From positions 9,610,001 to 9,674,000 of the forward strand of contig JAYESD010000001.1 of assembly GCA_036927565.1 (NCBI GenBank): a stretch of DNA of 64,000 nucleotides, written 5' to 3'. Each line of letters opens with the position of its first letter. Within the stretch, counting starts at the first letter, position 1. The translations under genes and the position numbers were made by a program. Under the pieces are notes generated by a model that saw only the letters and a program-made list of their open reading frames with translations, was not told where the DNA came from and searched no databases. This document shows, one piece after another, positions 33,174 through 44,092 of the stretch. This stretch comes from Tuctoria greenei. Lineage: Eukaryota > Streptophyta > Magnoliopsida > Poales > Poaceae.

Positions 33174-33952
33174 GTAGGCTAGAAGGAGGCTTTTGGAGGC
33201 TCAAAGTTTGCTGTGGCGGCGCTAGGGTTTCAAAGTACTCAAGGAATGGTTCAAATGAACCTAGGGGTCCTCTATTTATAGATGTTCCCAGCCCATACTA
33301 TTGACTTCAGCACATGGGCGGACTAGTCCGGCCTACAGCCTGGACTAGTCCGACCTTTGGGACCACTGACGTCCCTGACAACTGTCGCACTGTGCGGCAA
33401 TCGTCACACTACCCGCCAAACTTCAAATTAAAACGATCACTTCAAAACGGACTAGTCCGGCCCGCACCGGACTAGTCCGATCTCACACAGAACCTTTTGT
33501 TCCATGTGAAAACGAACTAGTCTGGAGACCACGGACTAGTCCGGCCCCCAGGGCGGACTAGTCCGACCTACCCAGACTTAGTCGCTGAAACTCCACTTCT
33601 CTCCAAAACCGGACTAGTCCGCACCTGGGATGGACTAGTCCAATCTCGGTCAGGACCTCTTGGTCCGGACCAAAACGGACAAGTCCGTGGTTTTGGGACT
33701 TAGTATCCAAAACCCACGCCACGACTACCCGGACTAGTCCGTCCCACTACAGACTAGTCCGAACTCAGTCAGACCCTTCTGGTCCGGCTGAAAACGGACT
33801 TAGCCAGCCAGGAGCGGACTAGTCCGGCCACTTCCACGGACTAGTCCGACCACTCCTGCCAGACTACTTCCAACTCTCTTCTCTCAATTGGATTTGATCT
33901 CTAAATCGTTTTGTGCTCCCAACTTGATCTCAATGCACTTTACACACACACC
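33174..33952 (-). repeat. Sirevirus-2 3' LTR, partial
   Basis: Matches 37734-38511 of the right LTR. It lacks about 670 bp on the left (cut by Gypsy copy A) and about 200 bp on the right (deleted with the interior). It contains many CGGACTAGTCCG boxes, about every 30-60 bp from 33318 to 33848. Confidence 0.92.
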
Positions 33953-34728
33953 CTCAGAACCTCTTGAGGACACCGTGAGTCTCACCCTTATCATGTAAGA
34001 AAAATACCCAAGTGAAACGAGAAAAATCATCAACAATAACAAGACCATATTTGTTACCGCCAATGCTAATGTAGGTTATTGGCCCGAAAAGGTCCATGTG
34101 TAGCAGTTCCAAAGGTCTTGTCGTTGTCATGATGTTCTTGGAGGGGTGTTGAGCTCCTACTTGCTTCCCCGCTTGGCAAGCACTACATGGCATATCCTTT
34201 TCAAAGACAACATTCTTCAAACCATAGATGTGCTCGCCCTTAAGAAGATTTTGTAAGTTTCTCATCCCAACATGGGCTAGCAATCTATGCCAAAGCCATC
34301 CCATGTTGGTTTTCGCCATTAAGCATGTGTCAAGTTGAGCTTTATTCGAGGCGAAATCCACAAGATAAAGCTTTCCCTTGAGCACACCCTTAAAAGCGAT
34401 TAAGTTATCACTTCTTCTAAGGAAGCTCAGGCCCTCATTAGTAAAAACACAATTATAACCTTTGTCACATAGTTGTAATATGGACAAAAGGTTATAGTCT
34501 AGAGAATCATTATGCAAAATGTGAGAAAGGGTGTGTTGGGGGGAAATGACAATTTTACCGGAGCCAAGGATTTTCCCTCGGCTATTGTCCCCAAAGAGGA
34601 TCCCTTCATTTGGATCATCATGTTGCTCATACTCCACGAACATTCTCCTCTCTCCGGTCATGTGGTTGGTGCATCCACTATTGAGCACCCATTTAGATCC
34701 ATCAGAGGAGTACGCCTACAAAACGAGA
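33953..34728 (-). pseudogene. Sirevirus-2 protease and N-terminal integrase
   Basis: Reads leftwards from about 34720. The protease core is LNSGCTNHMTG; Copia proteases normally have Asp where this copy has Asn, so the catalytic residue is lost. The integrase zinc module follows (WHRLLAHVGMRNL...CSACQAGK, 34306-34160) and the first DDE Asp in LLHMDLFGPI near 34090. The ORF ends at 33954 where integrase sequence meets LTR. A frameshift separates it from gag. Confidence 0.88.
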
Positions 34729-37008
34729 TTATGTCTTCCTTTTAGGTACCCAAGCGGAGTTGGGTCCTTTGACGTTAGTAGTGAGGCACTTGGGCACCCA
34801 CACACAAGGATTGGGGCTCTTGCGGAGTGGCCCAACATATCTAGCATAAACTTTGCCATACTTGTTCCTCATTAAAACATAATATGCATCAAAATCATGA
34901 AAGATAGGATGTGGTTCAGATTTAGGCATGTTAGTGCTAGTTGAAGTATTCTTCCCAATTTTAGTTGGGGATGAGCTTCCTTTGACAAAGACAATCAAGT
35001 CTTTGCCACACTTGAAGGTTTTAGCATTTTGCTTTCCACCTCTAGTATAACCAAAACCATCTTTGAAATAGGGAGGTCTTGTGTTGGTGTATGCACTTCG
35101 TGCATACGCCACTTTCTCTTTGTCAAAGATGCCACCCTTAGGTGCTTGTTTGTCTTGAGTCAATTTAAGCTCATCCTTTAATTTAAGGATCAAGTTAGAA
35201 CATTTGCAAGTAGATATTGCTTCGGATGCAACCTTTTAGGAGGATGAGCTTTTGGAGGAAGAGGATACATTGGTCTTGAGGGACTCAACTTGAGCCTCAA
35301 GGATCTTGTTAACTTTTGCCAAGTTGCCAAGTTCGTCCTTAATCCCAATGGTTGTCTCCTCAAGACTTAAGCATGTTTTCTTGCTTAGAGCAAGTTCATG
35401 CTCTAATGCCTTGCTCTTCTCTCTCTCAAGCTCAAGGATCTCAATGAGCTCTTTACATCTCTCCTTTTCATGGATAAGCATGTCCTCTTGCCTATCTATG
35501 AGCTCCTCCTTCTCAAAGATTTCATCCGAGAGTAATTTCATTCTACGCAAAGTGCTCTTACTTATGTCCTTAAGCATGTGTTCATTTTTACTAGCACTAT
35601 CAAAATCATCATGGGAGGATATGGAAGAGGATGAGTTAGAAGTAACCTTTCTCCTTCCTTGTTTTGCCATGAGGCAAGTTTGCTTGTGGTCGTAGAGGTT
35701 GGGGAAAAGCTTGCTTCCCTTGGAGCTCCTCCCGATGGCTATGGTTGCCATCTTCTCCTCGTCTTCGAATGAGGAGGACTCATCGTTAGAGTCCCATTCC
35801 TTGCCTAAGTGAGCATGACCGGAGGGACTCTTCTTCTTATAGAACTTCTTCTCTTGCGGCTTGCCCTCCTTCTTCTTCTTGCCCTCTTCATGTGGGCAAT
35901 CTATAATGAAGTGCTCGTACTCGCCACAAATGTAGCAGGCCCTCTTTGTTTTGGGCCTTGCTTTCTCTTTGCCCTTGCTCTCATGCTTATATCCTCCTTT
36001 TCTTCTCCTCATCATCCTCTTGAAGTTGTTGATGAAGAGGGTCTCTTCCTCATCGGTGTCAAGGCTCTCCTCATCATCGTCGTTTTGCTCTTTTGAGGAG
36101 GATGTCGCTTTGAGTGCAACATCCTTCATCTTTGAGGCGGTGAACCTTTGGAGGTCAATGTAGAAGAGCGCCTCCTTCTCCATGATCTCGTGGTTGATGA
36201 TCCTTCCTAGGACCTCCTCCGGGGTTATTTTGGCAAACCCCAGGCTTTCCCGTATCATGGAGCAAAGAGAGACGTTTCTAGGCATGAATGCCCGAATCAT
36301 CCTCTTCACCACCTCGTGGTCTGTCCACTTCATGCAGCCATAAGATATACTCTTGTTGATGAGTAGCTTTAGGCGGTTGTACATCTCTTGGGGAGATTCA
36401 CCATCCATTATGGCAAACCTCCCGAGCTCTCCTTCAATGAGCTTAATCTTCGCTTCTTTCACGACTCGGTTGCCTTCATGAGCCGTATTGAGGGTGTACC
36501 AAATATCCTTCGCCACCTCAAGTCCATCTACCCGGTTGAACTCATCTCTTGAGAGAGACGAGATGATCACTCCGACCGCTTGGGCATTGCGGTGAAGGAG
36601 TACGGCTTGCTCCGGAGTGATGTCTTCTTCATTCTTCGGGATATGCACCCCGATCAACACAATTTGCCACAATGAGGGGTTGTGTGTCACAAGATGGATC
36701 TTCATGTTGTGCTTCCACATCCCTTAGTCAGTTCCATCGAATTGAGGAGGCTTCCCTAATGGGATGGAAATGTAGTGGTTGTTGGAGACAGGGCGTTCAT
36801 AGTTGTAGCCTTGTTGGTTGTAGTTGGTCGTGCCACCCGTTGTAGAGGTTGAAGTGTCCACCTTTGGAATCTTCAACTTCTTTGGAAGTTTTGCCTTGAG
36901 CTGGCGAGTCTCTTCGTCATCCGTCAACTTGTCTTGGTAGACAAGCACCTCCTCTTGGGTTGCTTGGATCTCATTGGTCGAGACCTCATCATACCCCACT
37001 TCGGTCAT
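34729..37008 (-). pseudogene. Sirevirus-2 gag
   Basis: One frame from ATG 37008 to TAA 34729-34731, split by stops at 36722-36724 and 35236-35238. The N-terminus contains IPLGKPPQFDGTD. The capsid-like region follows the first stop (YNRLKLLINKSISYGCMKWT). A zinc knuckle CYICGEYEHFIIDC (CCHC) is near 35940. Acidic/lysine stretches and a coiled coil (35560-35290) follow, as in long Sirevirus gag proteins. The start is 37 bp inside the PBS. Confidence 0.88.
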
Positions 37009-37045
37009 CTTCTCTCCGAGTTGTTAGACTCTTTGGGAGAGTCCC

Positions 37046-37057
37046 GCTCTGATACCA
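37046..37057 (-). other. Primer-binding site of Sirevirus-2
   Basis: Minus strand TGGTATCAGAGC, two bases inside the LTR, identical to that of Sirevirus-1. Confidence 0.92.
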
Positions 37058-37059
37058 AT

Positions 37060-38714
37060 TGAAAGTTGCCTAGAGGGGGGGTGAATAGGCTAATCGACCT
37101 GAAATGACTTAATAAAACGAGATCAGTACTCAGGGGGCGGACTAGTCCGATCCAGGGGCGGACTAGTCCGATCCTCCTGCAGGGAAAGCCTAAAAAGTAT
37201 TTCTAACAAGTTTTAGTGCGATACTTGTAATGCAAGGTATGTTGGAATGACTTAGTCAACCTTAACAAGTTATGGAACAAGTATGAGACTAAGGATCACA
37301 ATGAAACAAGAGTGATGAACAAATACGGTAAAGCTAACCCTAGAAGCAATGTGTGATAAGTGAAAGCAAAGTACACAAGGGACACAAGGATTTTATCTCG
37401 AGGTTCGATCCCATGAAGGAATCTACGTCCCCGTTGAGGAGTCCACGAAGGACCGGGTTCAACAACCCTTCCCTCACCAAGTTTACTACAAGGGCCTAAC
37501 TTGGTTCTACACTATCACAAAGGGGTGAATACAAGATTCGTTAGGGCTTCTCACAATCTGAGGCTCCCACCACAAATACAATCACAAATTACAAAGATCA
37601 ACTCAAGCCACAGATCACAAAGATTCACAAGTGCAAGAGATCAAACTGAGAGCCTAGAGCGGTGTTCTTCCTCTTCTTCACCTCACCAAACCCTAATCCA
37701 CACAAGAATTAGTTTTAGAGGGAATGTAGGCAAGAAGGAGGCTTTTAGAGGCTCAAAGTTTGTTGTGGCGGCGCTAGGGTTTCAAAGTACTCAAGGAATG
37801 GTTCAAATGAACACAGGGGTCCTCTAATTATAGAGGTTCCTAGCCCATGCTGCTGACTTCAGCAGATGGGCGGACTAGTCCGGCCTACGGCCCGGACTAG
37901 TCCGACCTTTGGGACCACTGACGTCCCTGACAACTATCGTACTGCGCGGAAATCGTCACACTACCCGCCAAACTTCGAATTCAAACGGTCACTTCAAAAC
38001 GGACTAGTCCGGCCCGCACCGAACTAGTCCGATCTCACACAGAACCTTTTGTTCCGTGTGAAAACGGACTAGTCGGAAGACCACGGACTAATCCGGCCTC
38101 TAGGGCAGACTAGTCCGGCCTACCCAGACTTAGTCGCTGAAACTCCACTTCTCTCCAAAATCGGACTAGTCCGCACCCGGGGCGGACTAGTCCGATCTCG
38201 GTCAGGACCTCTTGGTCCGGACCAAAACGGACAAGTCCGTGGTTTTGGGACTTAGTCCCCAAAACCCACGCCACGACTACCCGGACTAGTCCGTCCCACT
38301 ACGGACTAGTCCGAACTCAGTCAGACCCTTCTGGTCCGGCTGAAAACGGACTTAGCCGGCTAGGAGCGGACTAGTCCGGCCACCTCCACGGACTAGTCCG
38401 GCCACTCCTGCCAGACTACTTCCAACTCTCTTCTCTCAATTGGATTTGATCTATAAACCGCTTTGAGCTCCCAACTTGATCTCAATGCACTTTACACACA
38501 CACCCTCACACATATTTGGCTAGTCTAAACTCGACACACTAGAAACCCTAGTTTCTTCTTTTCGAGTCGACATCGCCATTTTCATCCTTTTCCTTTTTGA
38601 GAGTTTGTGTTTCCGCTTGAATCCACACCTGTGCTTAAGATCACTGAGCTCATTAGTTACTTAATTGTCATCATCAATCATCCAAAACCCACGAGGATCC
38701 TAGATGCACTTTCA
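37060..38714 (-). repeat. Sirevirus-2 5' LTR (complete)
   Basis: 1655 bp, plus-strand TGAAAGTTGCC...GCACTTTCA. Two CGGACTAGTCCG boxes lie near 37139-37171 and a dense array at 37871-38402, more than fifteen copies including variants such as CGGACAAGTCCG. The array is the U3 side in element sense. Confidence 0.92.
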
Positions 38715-39235
38715 GTGACTCGTATGGTTGTCGGCTTTGGATGTGCGATAACTACGAGTACGATCCTCCTCACAGGACGTGCCCATTTCTTCCAGGTGTT
38801 AGAAAAAGGTAATATGCATTATTATTTTTTGTTTTTATGAATCTTATACAATCTAATCTTTTGTACAAAAATTTGTGTAGTCACCACCACCTCTTTGCGA
38901 CTTCAGGAACTACATCGACCAGGAACAATCGGCGAAAGACGCCGAGGAGGTTCAGAGAATGGCTCGACATGCATATTGGAAGTTCAAAGAAGAAATAGAG
39001 TGAGATGAAATAATAGAGAAAGAATAGAGTTGAACAGGAGGAGCGTCGTCGCAAGAGGCAAGAAGAAATTCGACAATGGTTCACAGAGTCTGATCGCAAA
39101 GCTGCGGAGGAGGAACGCACCACAGCACAGGCACGAGAGGCTGAGCGAGAACGCATGCGCGAGAGAGCTCATCGCGGAAGGGAAGTCGGTCCGGATGCTT
39201 TGCGTAAGGGAAAATACCCCCGTTGCACTCAGTAG
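38715..39235 (+). pseudogene. GRF-zinc-finger-like gene fragment with intron
   Basis: A piece containing VVGFGCAITTST...GRAHFFQ resembles the GRF zinc-finger proteins common near grass transposons. A probable 72-bp intron (38809-38880, GTAATATG...TTGTGTAG) separates it from PPPLCDFRNYIDQEQ and a charged region; the latter resumes after broken frames at 39029 and ends with LRKGKYPRCTQ and TAG 39233-39235. The two sides do not join in frame, and stops occur around 39001-39026. The 5' end is cut by the Sirevirus-2 insertion at 38714. Similarity is from memory of the family pattern; function unknown. Confidence 0.4.
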
Positions 39236-39889
39236 CAACTTGGGTAAACTATGCTCGGCCTTCAATTCAACTAAGGCATGTTAGAATTAGATCGATGCAT
39301 CTTAAGTGTGTCGTACACACGCCATTTGTATTACCTATTTTATATTTTCTTCCAAAAATATGTGTACGTATGTTTTGCCTCATGTACCATAGTAGTAGAG
39401 TGGCAAACAACATGCACATATTTTTGGAACTATGTAATTTCATTTGATGTGACCGCCGCCAAGCTTTTAAATTTAGTACAATTAATTGTATAATTTTTCA
39501 AACTATGCAATTATTATCGCTATATGATTTTAAAAAATTTGAAGCTCCCATTAAACTCCCGTAAAATATATTCATAACTTATTTTTTATACTCAACAAAA
39601 CTTACATTACAATAACTTTTATGAACGTTTCTACCAATTTTAACTCCATAAGTTTCTAAACAAAAAATCAAAACTGAATACAATTTACAAATGTGCATAA
39701 ATGTGATCGTATTGCCTAATAACACATACAATTACTCTTGTTTCTACATACTAAACATATAGGAAGTTCACTGAATTTAAAACTCCACAATGTATTCTCT
39801 ATTTTATACTTTGGAAATTTCTAGCAAATCAGTCTATAAATTTTTATAAAGCTTCGCGTAAAATCATTAAGCGCAGGGTGAAAAATGGG
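39236..39889 (+). other. AT-rich stretch, no feature seen
   Basis: No coding signal or clear repeat. It could be the 3' untranslated part of the element that carried the GRF-like fragment. Confidence 0.5.
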
Positions 39890-40145
39890 CTCGCAGGAAT
39901 TTCGTACGTGCCTCGTACGAATGTACTGTTCACGTCGTATGAGGCACGTATAAAATTCGTGCGTGGCCATTTCTTACATTGTGGCAAACATTTTCTCTAC
40001 CGTGGCATGCACCAACTGACGTGGCACCCACGAAAAGCGAATTTTGTATGAGGCACGTACGACAGTGGGTCATTTTTGCCAATTCGTCATTCCGTATGTT
40101 ATTTATATTAACTTATTTTTTAAAAGGTATATTAATAAAAAAATT
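39890..40145 (+). mobile_element. Mutator-like element remnant (right end)
   Basis: The last part, CCGTATGTTATTTATATTAA to AAGGTATATTAATAAAAAAA (about 40091-40143), parallels the right terminal repeat of the 731-bp element at 41954-42684. Inside are several GAGGCACGTACGA/TCGTACGTGCCTC inverted segments. No left end is recognisable. Confidence 0.4.
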
Positions 40146-40960
40146 TGTAATGCAGCGCTTCCAGCTTTCTTCTTATGTTTTTCCTATTTGTGTGTATGTA
40201 TGGGTGCGTGTGTTTTGAACATCTGATGTAATTAGAACCTGACAAATGAAAGTACTCACTCTTTTTATTTTTATTTGCCACCCGTTAATTCAAAAATGAA
40301 CTAGCCTATGACAAATAAAAAGACCAAATAAAAAGAAACGAAAGAAGTATAATTTATGTAAACAGGTGCAAACCGGCTGGCGGGCTTATGGCTGTTATCA
40401 CGTTTTTTTTTAGAAAAGGCTCCCATGAGGAGGTTATATATTAAGTAGAAAGCAGATCAGCCATTACAGTCTACGGTTACATGGTTGGCACCAGGGGTGC
40501 ACTAAGTCAGTGATAACATGGCTGTATAACACTAAGAAATTAACATGCGGTTCCTCTGTGCAGAACTGTGGCCAAATGAGAGGCTCCAGCCTGACTCCAT
40601 TGTCTTGGCTGTTATCACGTTATTGTGTTCGTTTAGTTAGCGTGTTCGACTTTTTGCATTGTTCGAACTTTTTTCGAAAGCTCACAATTGTTGTTTGAAC
40701 TTTGATCTCATCTAGGAGTGCCATGGTAGAGGCGTACTAAAAGTCTAGAACTTCCGTTTGTGCCGGTCTCCTGTTGTTCACGTTTTCGGCGGCGCATTGA
40801 CGTACTGGTGCCGTCCGTATATACGTGCATCCAGCCATCCACGCGTGCCGAGGGCATCTGTGATGGCCGTTGAGTTGGATCACACCATCCGTTTAGGTAC
40901 GGGGCGTGTATGCATGTTTGTTTTTTGAAATTTTGTTTAAGAGTGGATCAATAGCGTATA
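40146..40960 (+). other. Intergenic, possible LINE/SINE-type debris
   Basis: A T-run followed by AGAAAAGGCTCCCATGAGG (near 40404-40432) resembles the reversed 3' end of a non-LTR element, similar in style to 45461-45500. Nothing else supported. Confidence 0.3.
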
Positions 40961-41028
40961 CTCATTCCGTCTTAATTTTTAATTTAAAAATAAATTAAAA
41001 CGTGATAAATTTTTGAAGATGGAGATAG
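40961..41028. repeat. Short decayed Stowaway MITE
   Basis: 68 bp between TA dinucleotides; ends CTCATTCCGTCTTAA and GAAGATGGAGATAG are degenerate Stowaway inverted termini. Confidence 0.5.
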
Positions 41029-41030
41029 TA

Positions 41031-41953
41031 CTTCGGTGATGCAACGACGTCAGAACAGGAAGAAACATTCTAAGCACCGGAATCAAGTCGTTCGCGACCG
41101 TAGACAGCAGATTTGCTAAAACGGATAGTCAAAGATATGGTTCAAAATTAACGTGTCAAATAAAAATTAACCTACAGAAGAATACTACTACGGCTGGGTA
41201 TCCCAAAATATTATTCCACTACGATAAAACTAGGAAAGTCGTCGAAATCATGTGGCGTCAGTGAGAATGAAGACGCCAATCAAGGCGGACCACGCAATGA
41301 TGCGGCAATAAAATTTCCCCAGAAAAGGAAACGACCTTTCAATAGATATATAAGCCGCATTGTTTTTGCTAAGTTTGGATACAACTAATATAAACAATTC
41401 GGAGTAAAAAAACATGTACACCAACAATTCGAAAAAATGACTTCAAAATAAATAAATGTGTGACACGTCATCCGTCGTGGGTCCCATCGAACATTCGCAC
41501 GACAGTTTTTTCGGTCTCCACCAATAGAACACCGTAGGCTTCCATCACCCAAACCTGGTCCTCCCCGCGCCCTCCGATTGCTGAGGACCATCAACCAATC
41601 TTCATTGACCGGCACCCAGCAATGATCGCGAGGCCAGTGATCACTGTCACAGCGGCTTGGTCTGCCACGCCCTGCTGTCAAGCGTTCTCTGCGGCCCGCA
41701 CGATGTCAAAGTACAAGGAATATCATCAGAATAAAAGTACTATTTCCAACTCAAAATACTTGTCAATTAACATAAAAAATTAGTTCAAAATTGAACTAAA
41801 TTTCTTATCCTATACAATAAATATTTTGAAATGAAGACAGTACTAATGATCAAAACAAGTTCATGGGATTGAAATTCTCCCTGGGATCCATTCATTCTTT
41901 TTTTGTTTAGTCAAATTTTACTTTGACCAATGAAGTAATATCCGGAGTATTTT
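41031..41953 (+). other. Intergenic, no feature seen
   Basis: AT-rich; no coding or repeat signal that I can support. Confidence 0.5.
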
Positions 41954-42684
41954 GGAATTTTTTTATTAATATACGATTTTTAAACGTTTTTAATATAAAC
42001 AACACACAAAATGAAAAAAATTAAAACTAACCCACCTTCGTATGTGTTATGGACGAAATTTAAATTTCGTATGTGGCACATACGAAATTCAAAATTCGTA
42101 TATGTCAGATACGAAATTCGTTTTAAGCTGACACAAGTATGTTTTATTGAGTTTTGAACCTCAGTTTTGAAATATTTAGAGGTATAATTGCTCCAAATTG
42201 TTATAACATAAATTATAGTACTAGTTTTGATGAGTCTAAGGAATAAATTTCCAATATATTTAGTCCATTGAATTGAGAGATATTGATTTTCGAAGTTGGT
42301 ATTATGATCACATAAACTGAATGATTGTGATCGTATTACACAATTCAATATTTAATAAATTTTGATTCCCAATACTACAACAATATGTTCCTCATTGCAT
42401 AAATAACTTCACAATCTACTCTACATTTTCTATTTTGAAAACACTTTCAAATTCTTACTCTAAAGCTTCATAAAATGAGGTTCAAAACTCAATAAAACGT
42501 ATCTGCGCCAGCTTAAAACGAATTTTGTATCTGACATATACAAAATTTGAATTTCGTATGTGCCACATACAAAATTCAAATTTCGTCCATGACACATACG
42601 AAGGTGGGTTAGTTTTGAAATTTTTTCATTTTGTGTGTTGTTTATATTAAAAACGTTTAAAAATCGTATATTAATAAAAAAATC
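41954..42684. mobile_element. Non-autonomous Mutator-like element with long terminal inverted repeats
   Basis: 731 bp. The outer about 215 bp at each end are inverted copies (ATTTTTTTATTAATATACG at the tips; inner part with TACGAAATTC/GAATTTCGTA segments and GAGTTTTGAACCTCA). The 9-bp duplication GAGTATTTT is perfect (41945-41953 and 42685-42693), as expected of Mutator. The unique centre is about 270 bp with no coding signal. A transcript would fold into a long hairpin. Confidence 0.85.
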
Positions 42685-42810
42685 GAGTATTTTGTGTGAT
42701 ACCATCTTTAGAGCACTGCCTTGGATGTTTTTATTCCACAAGATTCCATGCTCCTTATCCAAACGCCTCCATTAACACGTTATAACCACGATAGAGGTAG
42801 CAAACTGTTA

Positions 42811-42914
42811 CTCTCTCTTGTATCAAATTATTTATCGTTTAAGATAAATAAAAATAACTAAAAATAAACTAACTATGGTTGCCCTAACGACAATTATTTT
42901 GATACAGAAGAGAG
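42811..42914. repeat. Stowaway MITE
   Basis: 104 bp with TA on both sides (42809-42810, 42915-42916); termini CTCTCTCTTGTATCAAATTA and, inverted, CTCTCTTCTGTATCAAAATA. Confidence 0.75.
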
Positions 42915-42926
42915 TATAAGCTAGTA

Positions 42927-42989
42927 CTCTCTCTAACTCTAAAGGAATGCTGTTTTGTGAATTTAATTCTAAAAACGACATGGAGAGAG
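42927..42989. repeat. Short Stowaway-like MITE
   Basis: 63 bp between TA dinucleotides, termini CTCTCTCTAACTC and CATGGAGAGAG, only 10 bp from the preceding one. Confidence 0.5.
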
Positions 42990-43113
42990 TACAGTAACCG
43001 TCTTGCTACACCTATCTACATTCGCGTTATTGAATGTTGCTGAGGTTCGAGAACTTTGCGGGGCAGCAAGCAGCAGAGGCCGACGAGCGCGAGGCGTCGG
43101 GCGGCGCTGCAGT

Positions 43114-43284
43114 TCACGTCCTCTGGATCCGCGACGTTGTAAACTTGTAGTACAGCGTGGACGTCCTGCCGTCGAACTTGGAGACGACGTGGTGTGGCGT
43201 CAGGCTGCTGTAGCACTTCCTCGGCCGCTGAATGCAGATGTCCTGGATGAACGGTTGCTTCACAAACTCCTCCAGAGGCGTCCA
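43114..43284 (-). other. Possible gene fragment, 56 codons, unrecognised
   Basis: A GC-rich island in AT-rich DNA. The minus frame reads FVKQPFIQDICIQRPRKCYS and ends TSRIQRT before TGA 43114-43116. Residue composition looks like real protein, but there is no start codon and I do not recognise the family. It could be a stranded exon or a captured fragment; a shadow frame (43016-43285) overlaps. Confidence 0.3.
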
Positions 43285-43387
43285 CTTTTTAAACCCCCAG
43301 ATGAAAATGTTTCATTGTCAGTTTACTAGTAGTATTTTAGCAAGTCTCTCAGGAAGAATAAAAATGAATAGAGGGCTTAATTAGTTA

Positions 43388-43517
43388 GACCATCCGCAAT
43401 GGCGTACTGTAAAGCATACTGGATATACTGTTTCACAGTGTAATTTAGAGTATGTATTGTAAAAGCTGAAGGAGAATAGTGTATAGAGTATGCTTTAGTA
43501 CGCTGATGCGGATGGTC
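43388..43517. repeat. Tourist-like MITE (130 bp)
   Basis: Terminal inverted repeats GACCATCCGCA...TGCGGATGGTC with inner TAAAGCATACT/AGTATGCTTTA; 3-bp duplication TTA at 43385-43387 and 43518-43520, typical of PIF/Harbinger-derived Tourist elements. Confidence 0.8.
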
Positions 43518-44092
43518 TTACAAGCAGCTAAGACGGCATACCGAAGCTCCGTGTATGATCCCAAAGAATGATATACTATACAAAACACAACAGAGTAGAA
43601 TCCAAAGAACTTCCATTAAACAGAACGATTTGGGACGAAGCTACAGCGTATTTCACATAGCACGCAAACATCCTCTGTTTATTCTTTACAAGCACCGAAT
43701 GATCTGCACAACTTGTCCAAATTTTTACACGCAACATACTCTGTTTTATTTGACATCTGTTAGTTTATTTTCGACTAATCAGTGTCAAATAAAAAGATAC
43801 AAGTACTACTACATGATTGCTGTCACCTTGTCCTTCATTTATACAAACGTCCTAATTGATTAATCAACGAAGATCATGGGCCGAAGGCAGACGACGTTAA
43901 CTTCTAATAGCCGGTTGGCTTGTTTTGGTGGCAACGGATTAGGCCAGGTCCCCTTGGATAGATAAGGAAAATGAACTAGTTCGCCTTCGGGAGTAATTTC
44001 CTTGGCGATCCAAGAGTGTTAGGCCAAACCCATGCCTATCGAAACACGGCCTTATTAGCTAACCCAACTCATTTATGAACAGTTTTGACCAT

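Larger units (their letters stand above)
33174..38714 (-). mobile_element. Sirevirus-2: Ty1/Copia element, minus strand, rearranged
   Basis: Right LTR (5' in element sense) at 37060-38714, PBS at 37046-37057, gag, protease and the start of integrase reading leftwards, then a direct jump into a partial left LTR (33174-33952). RT, RNase H and everything after the first part of integrase are deleted. The LTR start (minus: TGAAAGTGCATCTAGG) resembles that of Sirevirus-1. Gypsy copy A is inserted in the left LTR; the remainder of that LTR must lie beyond the left edge. The right flank GTGAC (38715-38719) would be one target duplication. Confidence 0.9.

Noticed and set aside
35306..36163. Plus-strand Ser/Leu-rich ORFs
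   Set aside because: Shadows of the Lys/Glu-rich Sirevirus-2 gag on the minus strand.
33300..38420. Regularly repeated CGGACTAGTCCG arrays as a CRISPR
   Set aside because: Repeats are about 12 bp palindromes with irregular spacing inside LTRs of a plant retroelement; no cas genes and a eukaryotic context.
38901..39265. Minus-strand Leu/Ser-rich ORFs
   Set aside because: Shadows of the charged coiled-coil part of the GRF-like fragment.
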